The notes beneath the pieces are model-generated. The model was not told where the DNA came from, ran no database searches, and saw only the letters and a program-made list of their open reading frames with translations. Below, one piece after another: positions 31,334-39,687 of a stretch of 50,232 nt of DNA (the stretch's first letter is position 1; each line of letters begins with the position of its first letter). The position numbers and the translations under genes are program-made. The DNA is from a bacterium (GTDB taxonomy: Bacteria; Vulcanimicrobiota; Vulcanimicrobiia; Vulcanimicrobiales; SCRA01), in assembly GCA_004298675.1 (NCBI GenBank), contig SCRI01000069.1, positions 1 to 50,232 of the forward strand. Direction: 5' to 3'.

Positions 31334-32179
31334 TTAGCGGGCTGCCGCCCCGATTCGTGCGCGCTGCGGAACGGAGGCTTCGGGGACCAACTGCTGACCG
31401 TACCCCAGTTGCGCGGAGAGTTCGTGGGCGACGGTGAGCAGCGGGGTCACGCAGTTCTGAGCCTTATCGGGCGTCATGCGCGTGGTGGGTCCCGAAACCG
31501 AAAGCGCGCCCACGACGTTACCGCGGCGGTCGAACAGCGGAGCCGCCACGCAGCGCACACCGTCCTCCATCTCCTCGTTGTCGTAACCGAACCCCATGCG
31601 CCGGATCTCCGTCAGCTCGCGCTCGAGCTGATCGCGCTCGATCAGCGTGTGCGAAGTGCGCGGACGCATTCGCTGCGAGAGCAGCGTAAAACGGCGATCG
31701 TCCGGCAGGTACGCCAGGCAAACCTTCCCGCTGCCGGTGCAGTAGAGCGGTGCGCGCGTCCCCGGCTGCGTGAACATCTTGACGAGATGGTTCGACTCGA
31801 CTTGATCGAGGTAGACGATCTCTTCTTCTGCCAGCGTCACGAGATTGGAGGTCTCGCCCGTCGTCCGCATCAGTCGCTCCAGGTACGGGCGCCCCAACAA
31901 CCGTAGATCGAGATGGACCTCGGCCGCACTGGAGAGCGAGAAGATCCGCGCACCGAGGTGATAGCGCGCTGTCTCCGGATCCTGGCGCACGTAGCCGCGG
32001 TCGACGAGCGTCGCCAAGAGGCGGTGGACGGTGGAGACATGGAGTCCCACGATGTGAGAGAGTTCGCTGATTCCGGTAGCGGTGCGTCGCGTCGCGAGGG
32101 CCTCCAATACATCGAGGGTCCGATCGACGGACTGTACCGTTGGGCGACCAAGAGCGGTCTTCCGACGTTCTTTCGGCAT
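31334..32179 (-). CDS. IclR-family transcriptional regulator
   Basis: A 281-residue regulator with an IclR helix-turn-helix (about 18-75: VQSVDRTLDVLEAL, ISELSHIVGLHVSTVHRLL) and a C-terminal ligand domain (EEIVYLDQVES, PLYCTGSGKVCLAYL, GYDNEEMEDGVRCVAAPLFD). Members sense small aromatic or carboxylic acids. The start is ATG at 32179; a longer frame runs through a non-conserved upstream stretch. It lies seven bases from ppx, so it is likely cotranscribed with it, although its targets may lie elsewhere. The upstream alpha/beta hydrolase gene, 46 bases away, is a candidate target. Confidence 0.9.
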   Translation of the reverse strand: MPKERRKTALGRPTVQSVDRTLDVLEALATRRTATGISELSHIVGLHVSTVHRLLATLVDRGYVRQDPETARYHLGARIFSLSSAAEVHLDLRLLGRPYLERLMRTTGETSNLVTLAEEEIVYLDQVESNHLVKMFTQPGTRAPLYCTGSGKVCLAYLPDDRRFTLLSQRMRPRTSHTLIERDQLERELTEIRRMGFGYDNEEMEDGVRCVAAPLFDRRGNVVGALSVSGPTTRMTPDKAQNCVTPLLTVAHELSAQLGYGQQLVPEASVPQRARIGAAAR

Positions 32180-32225
32180 CCGGCCTTCGCTCCTATGCCA
32201 TGGTGAGAGAGCCCACTCTTTTTGC

Positions 32226-33224
32226 TTAGTGGATTCCAGTTCCTGTCGCTGAAAGAAACTTCGCGATGCGTTCGGCTGCTTCCATGCCGCCGGGCTCCCA
32301 CGGCAGGCGGTGATCTCCCGGTACGTCCAGCACCGTGGCATGGGCGCAGGCACCGGCTAACGCGCGTGCCGCATCGCCGCCGAAGAGCGCGTCGAGCTGC
32401 CCTCGCACCACCAGCAGCGGCATGGCGAGCGCAGCGGCGGGGAGCGCCGGCGGCTGTGCTAGGCTTGCGCGCACGCCGGCGGGAATCAGCAGCGCAGGCG
32501 GGTCGCGGCGTCCCACGTCCCGTGTCCCCACCAGCGCCATCCCGATCGCGCGTTCGGCAACGCCCTCACCTACGTCATCACCCAGCCAAGAGCGCAGCAT
32601 CGGCGCCGTCAGCGCCGCGTCGGTCAGCGCCGGATCGAGCGGCTGCAGCAGCGGTGCCACCAGGACCAGCGCCGCGACAGGGTGCGCCGCCGCGTAGAGC
32701 GCGGCGGCATCGGCCCCGTAGTCGTAACCCACCAACGCAACCCCGCGTGGATGACTGGCCGCGATCACCGCCACGGCGGCGGCCACGTCGCTCACGGCGC
32801 GCGGCAGGCTCGCGCCGCCACTTGCTGCCAGCGGCGGCATCGACTCGCCATAGCCGTCGAGGTCGAGCGCGTAGGCGTCGAAGCCCTGGTTCATCGCGGC
32901 TCGCAGCCACGAGTCACCCGGATCCCGGTCGAAGGTCGGGACGCCCGGAAGGACGGCGCCATGGATGAAGAGCACCGCCGCCTGCGCCGGGGTGGACGTG
33001 GCGTCGAAACGCTCACGCAGCCGCAACCACAGGTCACCCGAGACGATATGGGTATCGCGCACCTGGCCGGGGCGCGGGGGCGGCGTCGCGGTAGCGGAGG
33101 GCGTGGGCGTTGGCGACGGTGGGTGCGGCCCCGCGCGCCGCGCCGACGCAGGACCCGGAAGCAGTGCCGCCAGCATCAGCAGCACCGCCACCCCGCGGGT
33201 TCCAGAGCCTCTACGCGGCAGCAC
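32226..33224 (-). CDS. Exported alpha/beta hydrolase with Asp nucleophile
   Basis: A 332-residue protein with a signal peptide and Pro/Thr-rich linker (residues to about 55), then an alpha/beta hydrolase domain. The oxyanion region is LFIHGAVLPG. The nucleophile elbow reads VGYDYGADAA, so Asp stands where esterases carry Ser; this is the pattern of haloalkane dehalogenases and epoxide hydrolases (HDWGA). The likely acid is in RGQLDALF and the catalytic His in PGDHRLPWE. The substrate is unknown. The start is GTG at 33224, sharing one base with the stop of the upstream SH3-like gene (TAGTG), so translation is coupled. Confidence 0.85.
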   Translation of the reverse strand: MLPRRGSGTRGVAVLLMLAALLPGPASARRAGPHPPSPTPTPSATATPPPRPGQVRDTHIVSGDLWLRLRERFDATSTPAQAAVLFIHGAVLPGVPTFDRDPGDSWLRAAMNQGFDAYALDLDGYGESMPPLAASGGASLPRAVSDVAAAVAVIAASHPRGVALVGYDYGADAAALYAAAHPVAALVLVAPLLQPLDPALTDAALTAPMLRSWLGDDVGEGVAERAIGMALVGTRDVGRRDPPALLIPAGVRASLAQPPALPAAALAMPLLVVRGQLDALFGGDAARALAGACAHATVLDVPGDHRLPWEPGGMEAAERIAKFLSATGTGIH

Positions 33225-33415
33225 TAAGCCGGCTCGAGCTCGGTGTCTTGGAAGGCATAGAGTTCCCCGTTGACCTCGACCAGGTACGGGAGGTAGGGCG
33301 AGTTTTCCATGCTCTTGAGAATGCCGACGGTGCCCGCGGGAACCATCCCCAGACTGCCGAGATCCAAGTCCCGTTTGAGCCGCACGCGCTGTCCGATGTC
33401 GAATGCTTCCGCCAT
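33224..33415 (-). CDS. Small SH3-like (KOW/DUF4926-like) protein
   Basis: A 63-residue protein of beta-strand pattern: GQRVRLKRDL, GMVPAGTVGILKSM, YLVEVNGELYAFQDTELE. The Gly-Thr-Val-Gly turn and ordering resemble small SH3/KOW-type proteins such as DUF4926. The function is unknown. The ATG at 33415 has AGGAG nine bases upstream; a longer frame runs antisense through the aldolase gene and is rejected. Its stop shares a base with the start of the exported hydrolase, and it is divergent from the aldolase gene across 123 bases. Confidence 0.7.
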   Translation of the reverse strand: MAEAFDIGQRVRLKRDLDLGSLGMVPAGTVGILKSMENSPYLPYLVEVNGELYAFQDTELEPA

Positions 33416-33538
33416 ACCCGTCGGCTCCTGCGCCGACGAAACTATCTCCTCCGCCGTAGGCGCAAGGGCGGGCTCACCCGCGGCTGGAATGGTTCTAGGT
33501 TTCGTCCCACACGACATCAGCAAAGGATAGATCGAGCC

Positions 33539-34447
33539 ATGTTGACGAGCCTTCGGCGCCCCACCTTCGACGAGCTGAACCTCTCGCTGGGGAAGCGCGC
33601 GCGTCTGCACCGGTTGATGTACGAGCACGGCACCGCTAACGGCACCCTGCTGCTCCTGCCCCTCGACCAGGGCCTCGAGCACGGGCCGGTCGATTTCTTC
33701 GAGAACCCCGACTCGGTGGATACCGACTGGGTGCTGCGGCTGGCAGTCGAGGGTAAGTTCTCGGGCTTTGCCTGCCACGTGGGTCTGGCCGAGAAGTACA
33801 TGACGGCGTACGCGGGACGCGTGCCGCTCATCCTCAAGGTCAACGGCAAGACCAACGTACCGCCCGACGACGCCTCCTTCTCGCCGCTCACCTCCAGCGT
33901 CGAGGATGCGGTTCGCCTGGGCGCCGATGCGGTGGGCTACACGCTCTACGTCGGCTCGCCCTCGCAGGACCGCGACCTCGCGCAGTGCGATGCCGTTCGT
34001 AAGGACTGCGAGAAGTACGGCATGCCGCTGATCGTCTGGTCGTATCCGCGCGGCAGCGCCGTCAAGGCCAAGGGCGGCCAGGACTCACTCTATGCCGTCG
34101 ACTACGCGGCACGCGTCGCCTGCGAGGTCGGTGCCGACATCGTCAAGCTCAACGTCCCCAAGTGGGAGGAAGAGAAGGCGGCCGCGCTCCCCAAACCCTA
34201 CAACAGCCTGAAGCTCGACGAGATCGAGGCGTTGCGCAAGGTCGTGAAGAGCGCCGGCCGCACGCTCGTGCTGGTCTCCGGCGGCTCGAAGATCTCCGAC
34301 GAGGACACCTATCACAAAGCGCAGGTGGCCATGGAGGCCGGCTGCGTCGGCTTGATCTTCGGCCGCAACATGTGGCAGCGCACCTGGGAGAGCGCCACGG
34401 CGATGTCCACCCGCATGCACGCGCTGATGGAGCAGTACGGGCAGTAG
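33539..34447 (+). CDS. fbaB: Class I fructose-bisphosphate aldolase (DhnA type)
   Basis: A 302-residue TIM-barrel aldolase that cleaves fructose 1,6-bisphosphate by Schiff base. Blocks: LLLLPLDQGLEHGP, ILKVNGKTN, LGADAVGYTLYVGS, WSYPRGSAV, and the Schiff-base lysine in DIVKLNVPKW. The phosphate site is VSGGSKI and FGRNMWQR. This archaeal/bacterial FbaB group includes enzymes with FBP phosphatase-like relatives, but the length and motifs suit a plain aldolase. The start is ATG at 33539, with AAGGA about 12 bases upstream; a longer open frame upstream is not conserved. It converges on the binding-protein gene with ten bases between stops. Confidence 0.92.
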   Translation: MLTSLRRPTFDELNLSLGKRARLHRLMYEHGTANGTLLLLPLDQGLEHGPVDFFENPDSVDTDWVLRLAVEGKFSGFACHVGLAEKYMTAYAGRVPLILKVNGKTNVPPDDASFSPLTSSVEDAVRLGADAVGYTLYVGSPSQDRDLAQCDAVRKDCEKYGMPLIVWSYPRGSAVKAKGGQDSLYAVDYAARVACEVGADIVKLNVPKWEEEKAAALPKPYNSLKLDEIEALRKVVKSAGRTLVLVSGGSKISDEDTYHKAQVAMEAGCVGLIFGRNMWQRTWESATAMSTRMHALMEQYGQ

Positions 34448-34457
34448 TTAGCGGTAG

Positions 34458-35330
34458 CTAATGGAAGCGCGCGCCGGCGGAGATCGGCGCCGTGCGCAGC
34501 GCTCCCTCCGCTAGGTCCCACTTGGTGAGGATGCGATCGTACTCACCGTCGGCGATGATCGCCTTGAGCGCCGCTTGCAGCGCATCCCGCAGGTGGCGAT
34601 CCTCCTTGCGCACGCCGATGCCGTACGCCGCGACGGCGAACTGCTTGCCCACCACCTCAAAGAGCGCGCCACCGCCTTCGGTGCGGGCATCGTATGCGGC
34701 AACCGGATAATCCGCGACATGGGCCGCTGAGCGCCCCAACTTCAGCTGCTCCAGTGCGTCGGTGTCGGTGGCAAAGGCTAGGACGGTGATCGCGCCCTTG
34801 TGCGCGGCCTCGCAGCGCTTGGACTGATTCTTGAGATACGTGACCTGTGCAGTCCCCTGCTCGGCATCCGCGGTCTTACCGCAGAGGTCGGCCAGCGAAC
34901 GAACGTGCTCGGGATTGCCCTTACGCACCAGAACGCCGCTGCCCGCCAGGAAGTAGTCGATGAAGTCGATGCGCTGCTCGCGCTCGGGCGTGTCGTTCAT
35001 CGCCGAGAAGACGATGTCGAAGCGATGTGACAAGAGTGCCGGGATGATGCCGTCAAACGTGGTGTTGATAAAGTCGAATCTCACGCCCAGCCGCTTGCCC
35101 ATGGCGGCAGCAAGGTCGTAGTCGAGGCCCTTCACGTCGTGAGTCCCCGGTGCATAGAACTCCACCGGCGCATACGAGATATCCGAGGCCACATGGATCA
35201 CGCCGGCACGGGCGACAGCGGGCGGTAAGAGGTGCTTCAGACTCCCCGCGCCGGCTGCACCGGGACTCGATGCGCCCAGCGTTGCGCCGAGGGCCAGCAC
35301 CCCGATCAGCGCTGCGAGTGTTCGTGACAT
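34458..35330 (-). CDS. Amino-acid-type ABC solute-binding protein (orphan)
   Basis: A 290-residue exported binding protein of SBP_bac_3 type: signal peptide (LAALIGVLALGATLGA), then IHVASDISYAPVEFY, GLDYDLAAAMGKRLGV and FDGIIPALLSHRFDIVFSAM. Two Cys (LADLCGKT, KSKRCEAAHK region) may form a disulfide. No permease or ATPase of the matching type is adjacent; the closest system is the AttEFGH-like set in the same direction, of a different class. It starts 28 bases after the P1 peptidase gene. The ligand is unknown. Confidence 0.9.
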   Translation of the reverse strand: MSRTLAALIGVLALGATLGASSPGAAGAGSLKHLLPPAVARAGVIHVASDISYAPVEFYAPGTHDVKGLDYDLAAAMGKRLGVRFDFINTTFDGIIPALLSHRFDIVFSAMNDTPEREQRIDFIDYFLAGSGVLVRKGNPEHVRSLADLCGKTADAEQGTAQVTYLKNQSKRCEAAHKGAITVLAFATDTDALEQLKLGRSAAHVADYPVAAYDARTEGGGALFEVVGKQFAVAAYGIGVRKEDRHLRDALQAALKAIIADGEYDRILTKWDLAEGALRTAPISAGARFH

Positions 35331-35358
35331 CGTGGACTTTGCTCCCTTCCCGTTAGCG

Positions 35359-36543
35359 TTAGCGATGCTCCGCGAGCAGGGCGCTCAGGCGCGCGTGCGG
35401 CAGGGCGTAGGCTGTGTTCCCGTCGCGCCCCGTCATCGTCCTTGCCGCCAGCAGGGCATTGAGGATCGCCTCCTCGGTGGCGTCCTGAGCGGCCGTGAAG
35501 ACCGGATCGATATGGTAGCGCGAGAGGATGGTGAGCGGATAGGTGGCCGCCTCAGGATAGTGCGGGATGACGTTGGCAGTGGAGAAGGCGATCACCAGAT
35601 CGCCGCTGCCGGGCATCGAGGTGGCGCCCGTGCGTGCCAGCCCCAGCGCCGCACGGCGCGCGACCCCCAGCAGCTCGGCGTGGTCCAAGGGGGCGTCGGT
35701 GGCGATGACGATGATGATCGATCCATCCGGCGTGCCGCGCTTGGGCATGAGGCCGGTGATGGCACGGCCCACCGCCACGCCGTCCACCGTCAACTGCGGG
35801 CGGCGCCCCATGTTGGCGTTGACGAGCACGCCGACGGTGTACCCGCCTTCCGGCGCGGGGAGCACGCGTGAGGCGGTGCCGATCCCGGCCTTGAATTGGA
35901 AGGCCATCATCCCGGTCCCCGCGCCGACGCCGCCCTGCTGCGGCGGTGCGGTCGAGGCGCCGTCGAGCGCCGCCACGGCGTCCGCGGCGACGGCGTGGCG
36001 CCCTTGGATGTCGTTGAGGAACTGATCGTCGCACTCCGCCACCACCGGCAGCGGCACGTCGTCATCGATGCCGATCCCGGGATAGTGCTGGATCATCCAC
36101 GAGACGACGCCGTCGTCCACACGCCCCACGGAGAGCGTGTCGGTCAAGAGAATCGGCACCTCGAGCATGCCGGCCTCGTTCACCCAATGCGCACCGGTCA
36201 TCTCGCCGTTGCCGTTGAGGGCCCAGATCGCTGCCGGCACCTTGCGGTGCCAGAGGTCGTTGCGCGGGATGATGGCGGTGACGCCCGTGCGCACGGGGCC
36301 GCTGCCGGGGCGCAGGCGCCCGGCGCCCTCGATGTGCGTGACTTGTCCGACGCGTACGCCCGCTACGTCCGTGATCGCATCGTTGGCGCCCGTGGGTAGC
36401 GCTCCGATCGTGATGCCCAGCGCCGGTGCCTTGGTGAAGGCGCCCTCGGACGCGACGTACGCGTTGCCGGCGGCCGCACTCGCGCACGGAGCAACGGATA
36501 GCGCCGCACTCAGCACCGCGGCGTACCATCCCAGCCTCGTCAC
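35359..36543 (-). CDS. Exported P1-family (S58, DmpA-like) aminopeptidase
   Basis: A 394-residue protein with a signal peptide (LGWYAAVLSAALSVAPCASA) and a P1/S58 fold. Blocks: ITIGALPTGANDAITDVAGV, GVTAIIPRND, MTGAHWVNEAGMLEVPILL, GGVGAGTGMMAFQFKAGIGT, DGSIIIVIATDAPLD and SGDLVIAFSTAN. S58 enzymes self-cleave before a Ser, likely the Ser in DGSIII here, which then serves as N-terminal nucleophile. They release N-terminal D-, L- or beta-amino acids from peptides. The start is GTG at 36543, overlapping the dehydrogenase stop (GTGA). It is the last coupled gene of the AttEFGH-like run. Confidence 0.88.
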   Translation of the reverse strand: MTRLGWYAAVLSAALSVAPCASAAAGNAYVASEGAFTKAPALGITIGALPTGANDAITDVAGVRVGQVTHIEGAGRLRPGSGPVRTGVTAIIPRNDLWHRKVPAAIWALNGNGEMTGAHWVNEAGMLEVPILLTDTLSVGRVDDGVVSWMIQHYPGIGIDDDVPLPVVAECDDQFLNDIQGRHAVAADAVAALDGASTAPPQQGGVGAGTGMMAFQFKAGIGTASRVLPAPEGGYTVGVLVNANMGRRPQLTVDGVAVGRAITGLMPKRGTPDGSIIIVIATDAPLDHAELLGVARRAALGLARTGATSMPGSGDLVIAFSTANVIPHYPEAATYPLTILSRYHIDPVFTAAQDATEEAILNALLAARTMTGRDGNTAYALPHARLSALLAEHR

Positions 36544-37565
36544 GGGAACTCCACGATGGTCTTGAGCGCGGCGCCGCCGGCGCGCATACGCGCGTAGGCT
36601 TGCGCCGCGCCGTCGAGCGTGACCCGGTCCGTGACGACCTGCGCGGGGGTCACGATGCCGCGGCCGAGCCACTGCAAAGCCTCACGCATGTCATTGGGGC
36701 CGGCCGAATACGATGGCACGAGCGTGATCTCGCGCAGGTAGAGCGAGCAGCCGTCGAGCGCGGTTTCGACACCTTCCGGCGTGGGCGTGAAGAGCACGAC
36801 GGTGCCGCCGGACGCACAGGCGTCGATGCCGGCGCGCCAGGCCTGCGGCGAGCCCGGCCCCACGATCACGACGTCGAAGGGTCCGTGCTCGCGCGCGGCC
36901 GCGCCGTCGTCTGGCGACCAGACCGCGTCGGCGCAGAGCGCGAGCGCGCGCTCGCGCCGCCAAGCGTTGAAATCAACGCCGCAGACCTCGGCGCCGCGGG
37001 CTTTGGCGGCTACGACGTGCAGCAGCCCCATGGCTCCCAGCCCGATCACGAGCACGCGACTGGCTTCGCCCACACCGCCACGGCGCAGGCTCTTCGCGAC
37101 GCAGGCCACAGGCTCGGTCATGCTCGCCGCATCGAACGGCAGCGCCGCGGGCAGCAGCAGCGTGTCGCCGAGATTCTCGCGCGGCACGAGAATGTATTCG
37201 GCGATACCCCCGGGCACCAAACGGCTCGAGCGCCAAGCCGGACAGTGCACGTAGGCGCCGCGCCGGCAGTAAGCGCAGGCAAAGCAGGGAGCGTGGTGAT
37301 GCAGCGCAACGCGATCACCGATCTGAAAGCCCTCGACGCCCTCGCCCAGCGCGACCACTTCCCCGGCCGGCTCGTGCCCTAGCACCAGCGGTGCCTTACG
37401 CCGCACGTACCAATCCATGAGATCTCCGGAGCAGATGCCGCTGGCGCGCGTGCGCACGAGCAGCTCGCCGGCGCGCGGCCGCGGCACCTCGAGCTCTTCG
37501 ATCTCGAGACGATCAACGTCGTACAGACGCAATGCGCGCATGCGCGCAGGGAGCGTAGCGCTCAT
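36540..37565 (-). CDS. Zinc-dependent medium-chain alcohol/polyol dehydrogenase
   Basis: A 341-residue dehydrogenase. The catalytic zinc Cys is in GICSGDLMDWY, followed by LGHEPAGEV. The structural zinc loop is CFACAYCRRGAYVHC with four Cys. The nucleotide-binding turn is VIGLGAMGLLHVV. The class includes sorbitol, threonine and other alcohol dehydrogenases; the substrate is unknown. It overlaps the second dehydrogenase gene upstream and the peptidase gene downstream by four bases each. Two paralogous dehydrogenases in tandem may catalyse successive steps or form a mixed complex. Confidence 0.88.
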   Translation of the reverse strand: MSATLPARMRALRLYDVDRLEIEELEVPRPRAGELLVRTRASGICSGDLMDWYVRRKAPLVLGHEPAGEVVALGEGVEGFQIGDRVALHHHAPCFACAYCRRGAYVHCPAWRSSRLVPGGIAEYILVPRENLGDTLLLPAALPFDAASMTEPVACVAKSLRRGGVGEASRVLVIGLGAMGLLHVVAAKARGAEVCGVDFNAWRRERALALCADAVWSPDDGAAAREHGPFDVVIVGPGSPQAWRAGIDACASGGTVVLFTPTPEGVETALDGCSLYLREITLVPSYSAGPNDMREALQWLGRGIVTPAQVVTDRVTLDGAAQAYARMRAGGAALKTIVEFP

Positions 37566-38602
37566 GGCAACACCGCGTACTTCACGCCCTCGCCCCGCTG
37601 CAGGCGCGCGAAAACGCCCTCGATGCCCTCGAGACCGCTGCGCCCGGAGATCAACGCCGACACGTCGATGGCGCCTCCGGCCAACAGTTCGTAGGCGCGC
37701 CGGACGTCGCGCGGGCGAAAGTGAAACGGCGAGAGCACGGAGATCTGATCGTAGTGCAAGCGCGACGTATCGACGTAGACGGTGCTGCCCGGCGCCGGAC
37801 CGCCGAAGAGCGAGACGACGCCGCCGCGCCGCGCCAGCGCCAGCCCCGCGTGCCAACCCTCCACTTGGCCGGTACACTCGATCACGCGATCGGCGCCGCG
37901 CCCGCCGCTGATCTCTTCGACGAATGCCCGCACGCCGTTCACCGACTCCCGCTCCAGCGTGACTTCACGCACCCACTCCGCGCCGGATGCACGCGCCAAT
38001 GCCAAGCGCGCGGTTCCGCGCCCGACAACCGCCACGCGCACCCCCAGCGTGCGCAGCAGGGCGACGTGCAGGAGGCCGAAACCGCCCGCACCGAGGACGA
38101 TCGCCAGATCGCCTGCACGCGGCGCGCAGAGCTCGACGCTGTGGACCACGCAGGCCAGCGGCTCGAGGAAGGCGGCGTGCTCGTACGGGAGCGCGGCGGG
38201 TTTGACAAAGGCGTTGCGCGCGACGATGTGGCGCGGCACCAGGATCTGCTGCGCATACGCGCCCAGGATCTTGGTCTCCATGAGCTCGACGCAGAGATTC
38301 TCTTGATCCGCGTGACACCAGTAACACCGTCCGCACGGCGCAGAGTGCACGGCCATGATCGCATCGCCCTCGCTGAAGCGCTCGACGCCGCTGCCAACGG
38401 CGGCCACGTCTCCGGAGAACTCGTGGCCAAACGGAGTTGGCATCGGCATCTTGGGATGACCGCGGCGGAAGGCTTTGAGATCGGTGCCATCGGTGAGCGC
38501 CGCGCGCACCCGCACCACGATCTCGCCGGGTCCCGGAGTGGGCGAGGGCAACTCTTGGAGCTCGACGCGCCCTGGAGCGACGAGAACTGCTGTCTGGTTC
38601 AT
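37562..38602 (-). CDS. Zinc-type medium-chain dehydrogenase with altered catalytic ligand
   Basis: A 346-residue dehydrogenase, paralogous to its downstream neighbour. The catalytic zinc position, usually Cys in CGTD, reads DGTD (ALTDGTDLKAF), so the ligand would be Asp. The next ligand block PFGHEFSGDV is intact, and the structural zinc loop CGRCYWCHADQENLC is complete. The nucleotide turn is VLGAGGFGLLHVA. Asp may still bind zinc, or catalysis may be changed. The start ATG overlaps the AttH-like stop by four bases. Confidence 0.88.
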   Translation of the reverse strand: MNQTAVLVAPGRVELQELPSPTPGPGEIVVRVRAALTDGTDLKAFRRGHPKMPMPTPFGHEFSGDVAAVGSGVERFSEGDAIMAVHSAPCGRCYWCHADQENLCVELMETKILGAYAQQILVPRHIVARNAFVKPAALPYEHAAFLEPLACVVHSVELCAPRAGDLAIVLGAGGFGLLHVALLRTLGVRVAVVGRGTARLALARASGAEWVREVTLERESVNGVRAFVEEISGGRGADRVIECTGQVEGWHAGLALARRGGVVSLFGGPAPGSTVYVDTSRLHYDQISVLSPFHFRPRDVRRAYELLAGGAIDVSALISGRSGLEGIEGVFARLQRGEGVKYAVLP

Positions 38603-39687
38603 CGAGGTACCTCGCCCGCATACCCCGTGAGCTCGACGTACCCCTGCCCCGCGCCGCAGGCGCGCCGCGCGGCGCCGTCTGCGGGCGCGCTCAGCGGCAC
38701 GAGACAGACGTCGCCCTCCCAGTAGCTGACCCCGCGGCTGACCAGTTCCTGATCGCGCAGGCGCGGAACGACGCGTACGTCCACCCCGGCGCGTGGTACA
38801 CGCACGATCCAACCGCTCGGATAGCGAGCCCGGCTCTGGGGGCTGCGCCACGCACCCGTCGCTTGGATCGAGAAATCGGCGGCCCGCAGATGCTCCACGC
38901 TGCCGTCGCGCCCGATCAAGCTGCCGCTAGAGGCAGGGATGAAGCTCCCGTCGCGTCTACGCAGGTGATAGAGCATGACGTCGCGCCCGTCCGCCAACTG
39001 CATCGCAAACCAGTCCCAGCCGACGACGCCGGCGTCCAGATCGCCGCTGCCGAATTCGTGATCCAGCCACGCCAGCGCTCGAACCGCCCTGCGCTGCGTT
39101 CCAACTCGCACGCTGCCCTCGCCGCTCAGGCGCGTCAGCGAGTAGTAGTGCGAAGCGCATCCGGCGCACGCTCCCTTGCGCGATATACCGTCTTGGCCGT
39201 GAACCGCCGGCGGTTTCAGGCTGCGCAGGCGTAAAGAGATCGCCGCAGCACGCGTCTGGGCGTGGAGGCGGAGCGGCTCCAGGCCGCGGATCCACCAGTC
39301 CCCGGCGTGGACGTCAAGCCCGTCGCTCGACGCTCCCGCTTGATCCAGCGCCGGACGCGCCAGACGTTCGGCATAGAGGAACCGCCCCGCCGTATCGTCG
39401 CTGACGGCAAAGTGCGCGGGGAAGATCTCGCCGTTACGCCAGCGCGACTCCCCTGGGCGCGGCGAAGGCGCTCCCGGCACGATTCCAACGCGAAAGAGCG
39501 TCAGCTCGAAGCCGTAGCGGTGGCCATCGGCTGCGAGGAGATGACCTGTGACGTACCACCACTCCAGACGATCTCCGCGATGGCTGCCGTGATCGCGCGG
39601 AAAGGTGAACGCGTACGGTCTCAGGGCCGCGGGCCAACTCGCAGCGCAGCACGCGGCTATCAGCAGCAACGCCAGCAAGCGCCTCAC
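38599..39687 (-). CDS. Exported AttH/CrtC-like lipocalin-fold protein
   Basis: A 362-residue protein with a signal peptide (RRLLALLLIAACCAASWPAA). The opening FPRDHGSHRGDRLEWWYVTGHL and YGFELTLFRVG are typical of the AttH/carotenoid 1,2-hydratase lipocalin family; later blocks are AWLDHEFGSGDL and DWFAMQLADGRDVMLYHLR. AttH accompanies the AttEFG ABC transporter in other bacteria, and here it directly follows such an ATPase and permease. Its role may be to bind or modify a lipid-like substrate; this is unproven. The start is GTG at 39687, overlapping the permease stop (GTGA). Confidence 0.85.
   Translation of the reverse strand: MRRLLALLLIAACCAASWPAALRPYAFTFPRDHGSHRGDRLEWWYVTGHLLAADGHRYGFELTLFRVGIVPGAPSPRPGESRWRNGEIFPAHFAVSDDTAGRFLYAERLARPALDQAGASSDGLDVHAGDWWIRGLEPLRLHAQTRAAAISLRLRSLKPPAVHGQDGISRKGACAGCASHYYSLTRLSGEGSVRVGTQRRAVRALAWLDHEFGSGDLDAGVVGWDWFAMQLADGRDVMLYHLRRRDGSFIPASSGSLIGRDGSVEHLRAADFSIQATGAWRSPQSRARYPSGWIVRVPRAGVDVRVVPRLRDQELVSRGVSYWEGDVCLVPLSAPADGAARRACGAGQGYVELTGYAGEVPR

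Noticed and set aside
33416-33778. N-terminal extension of the small SH3-like protein to 184 residues.
   Set aside because: The extension is antisense to the aldolase gene. The ATG at 33415 has its own AGGAG site and begins the conserved-looking domain.
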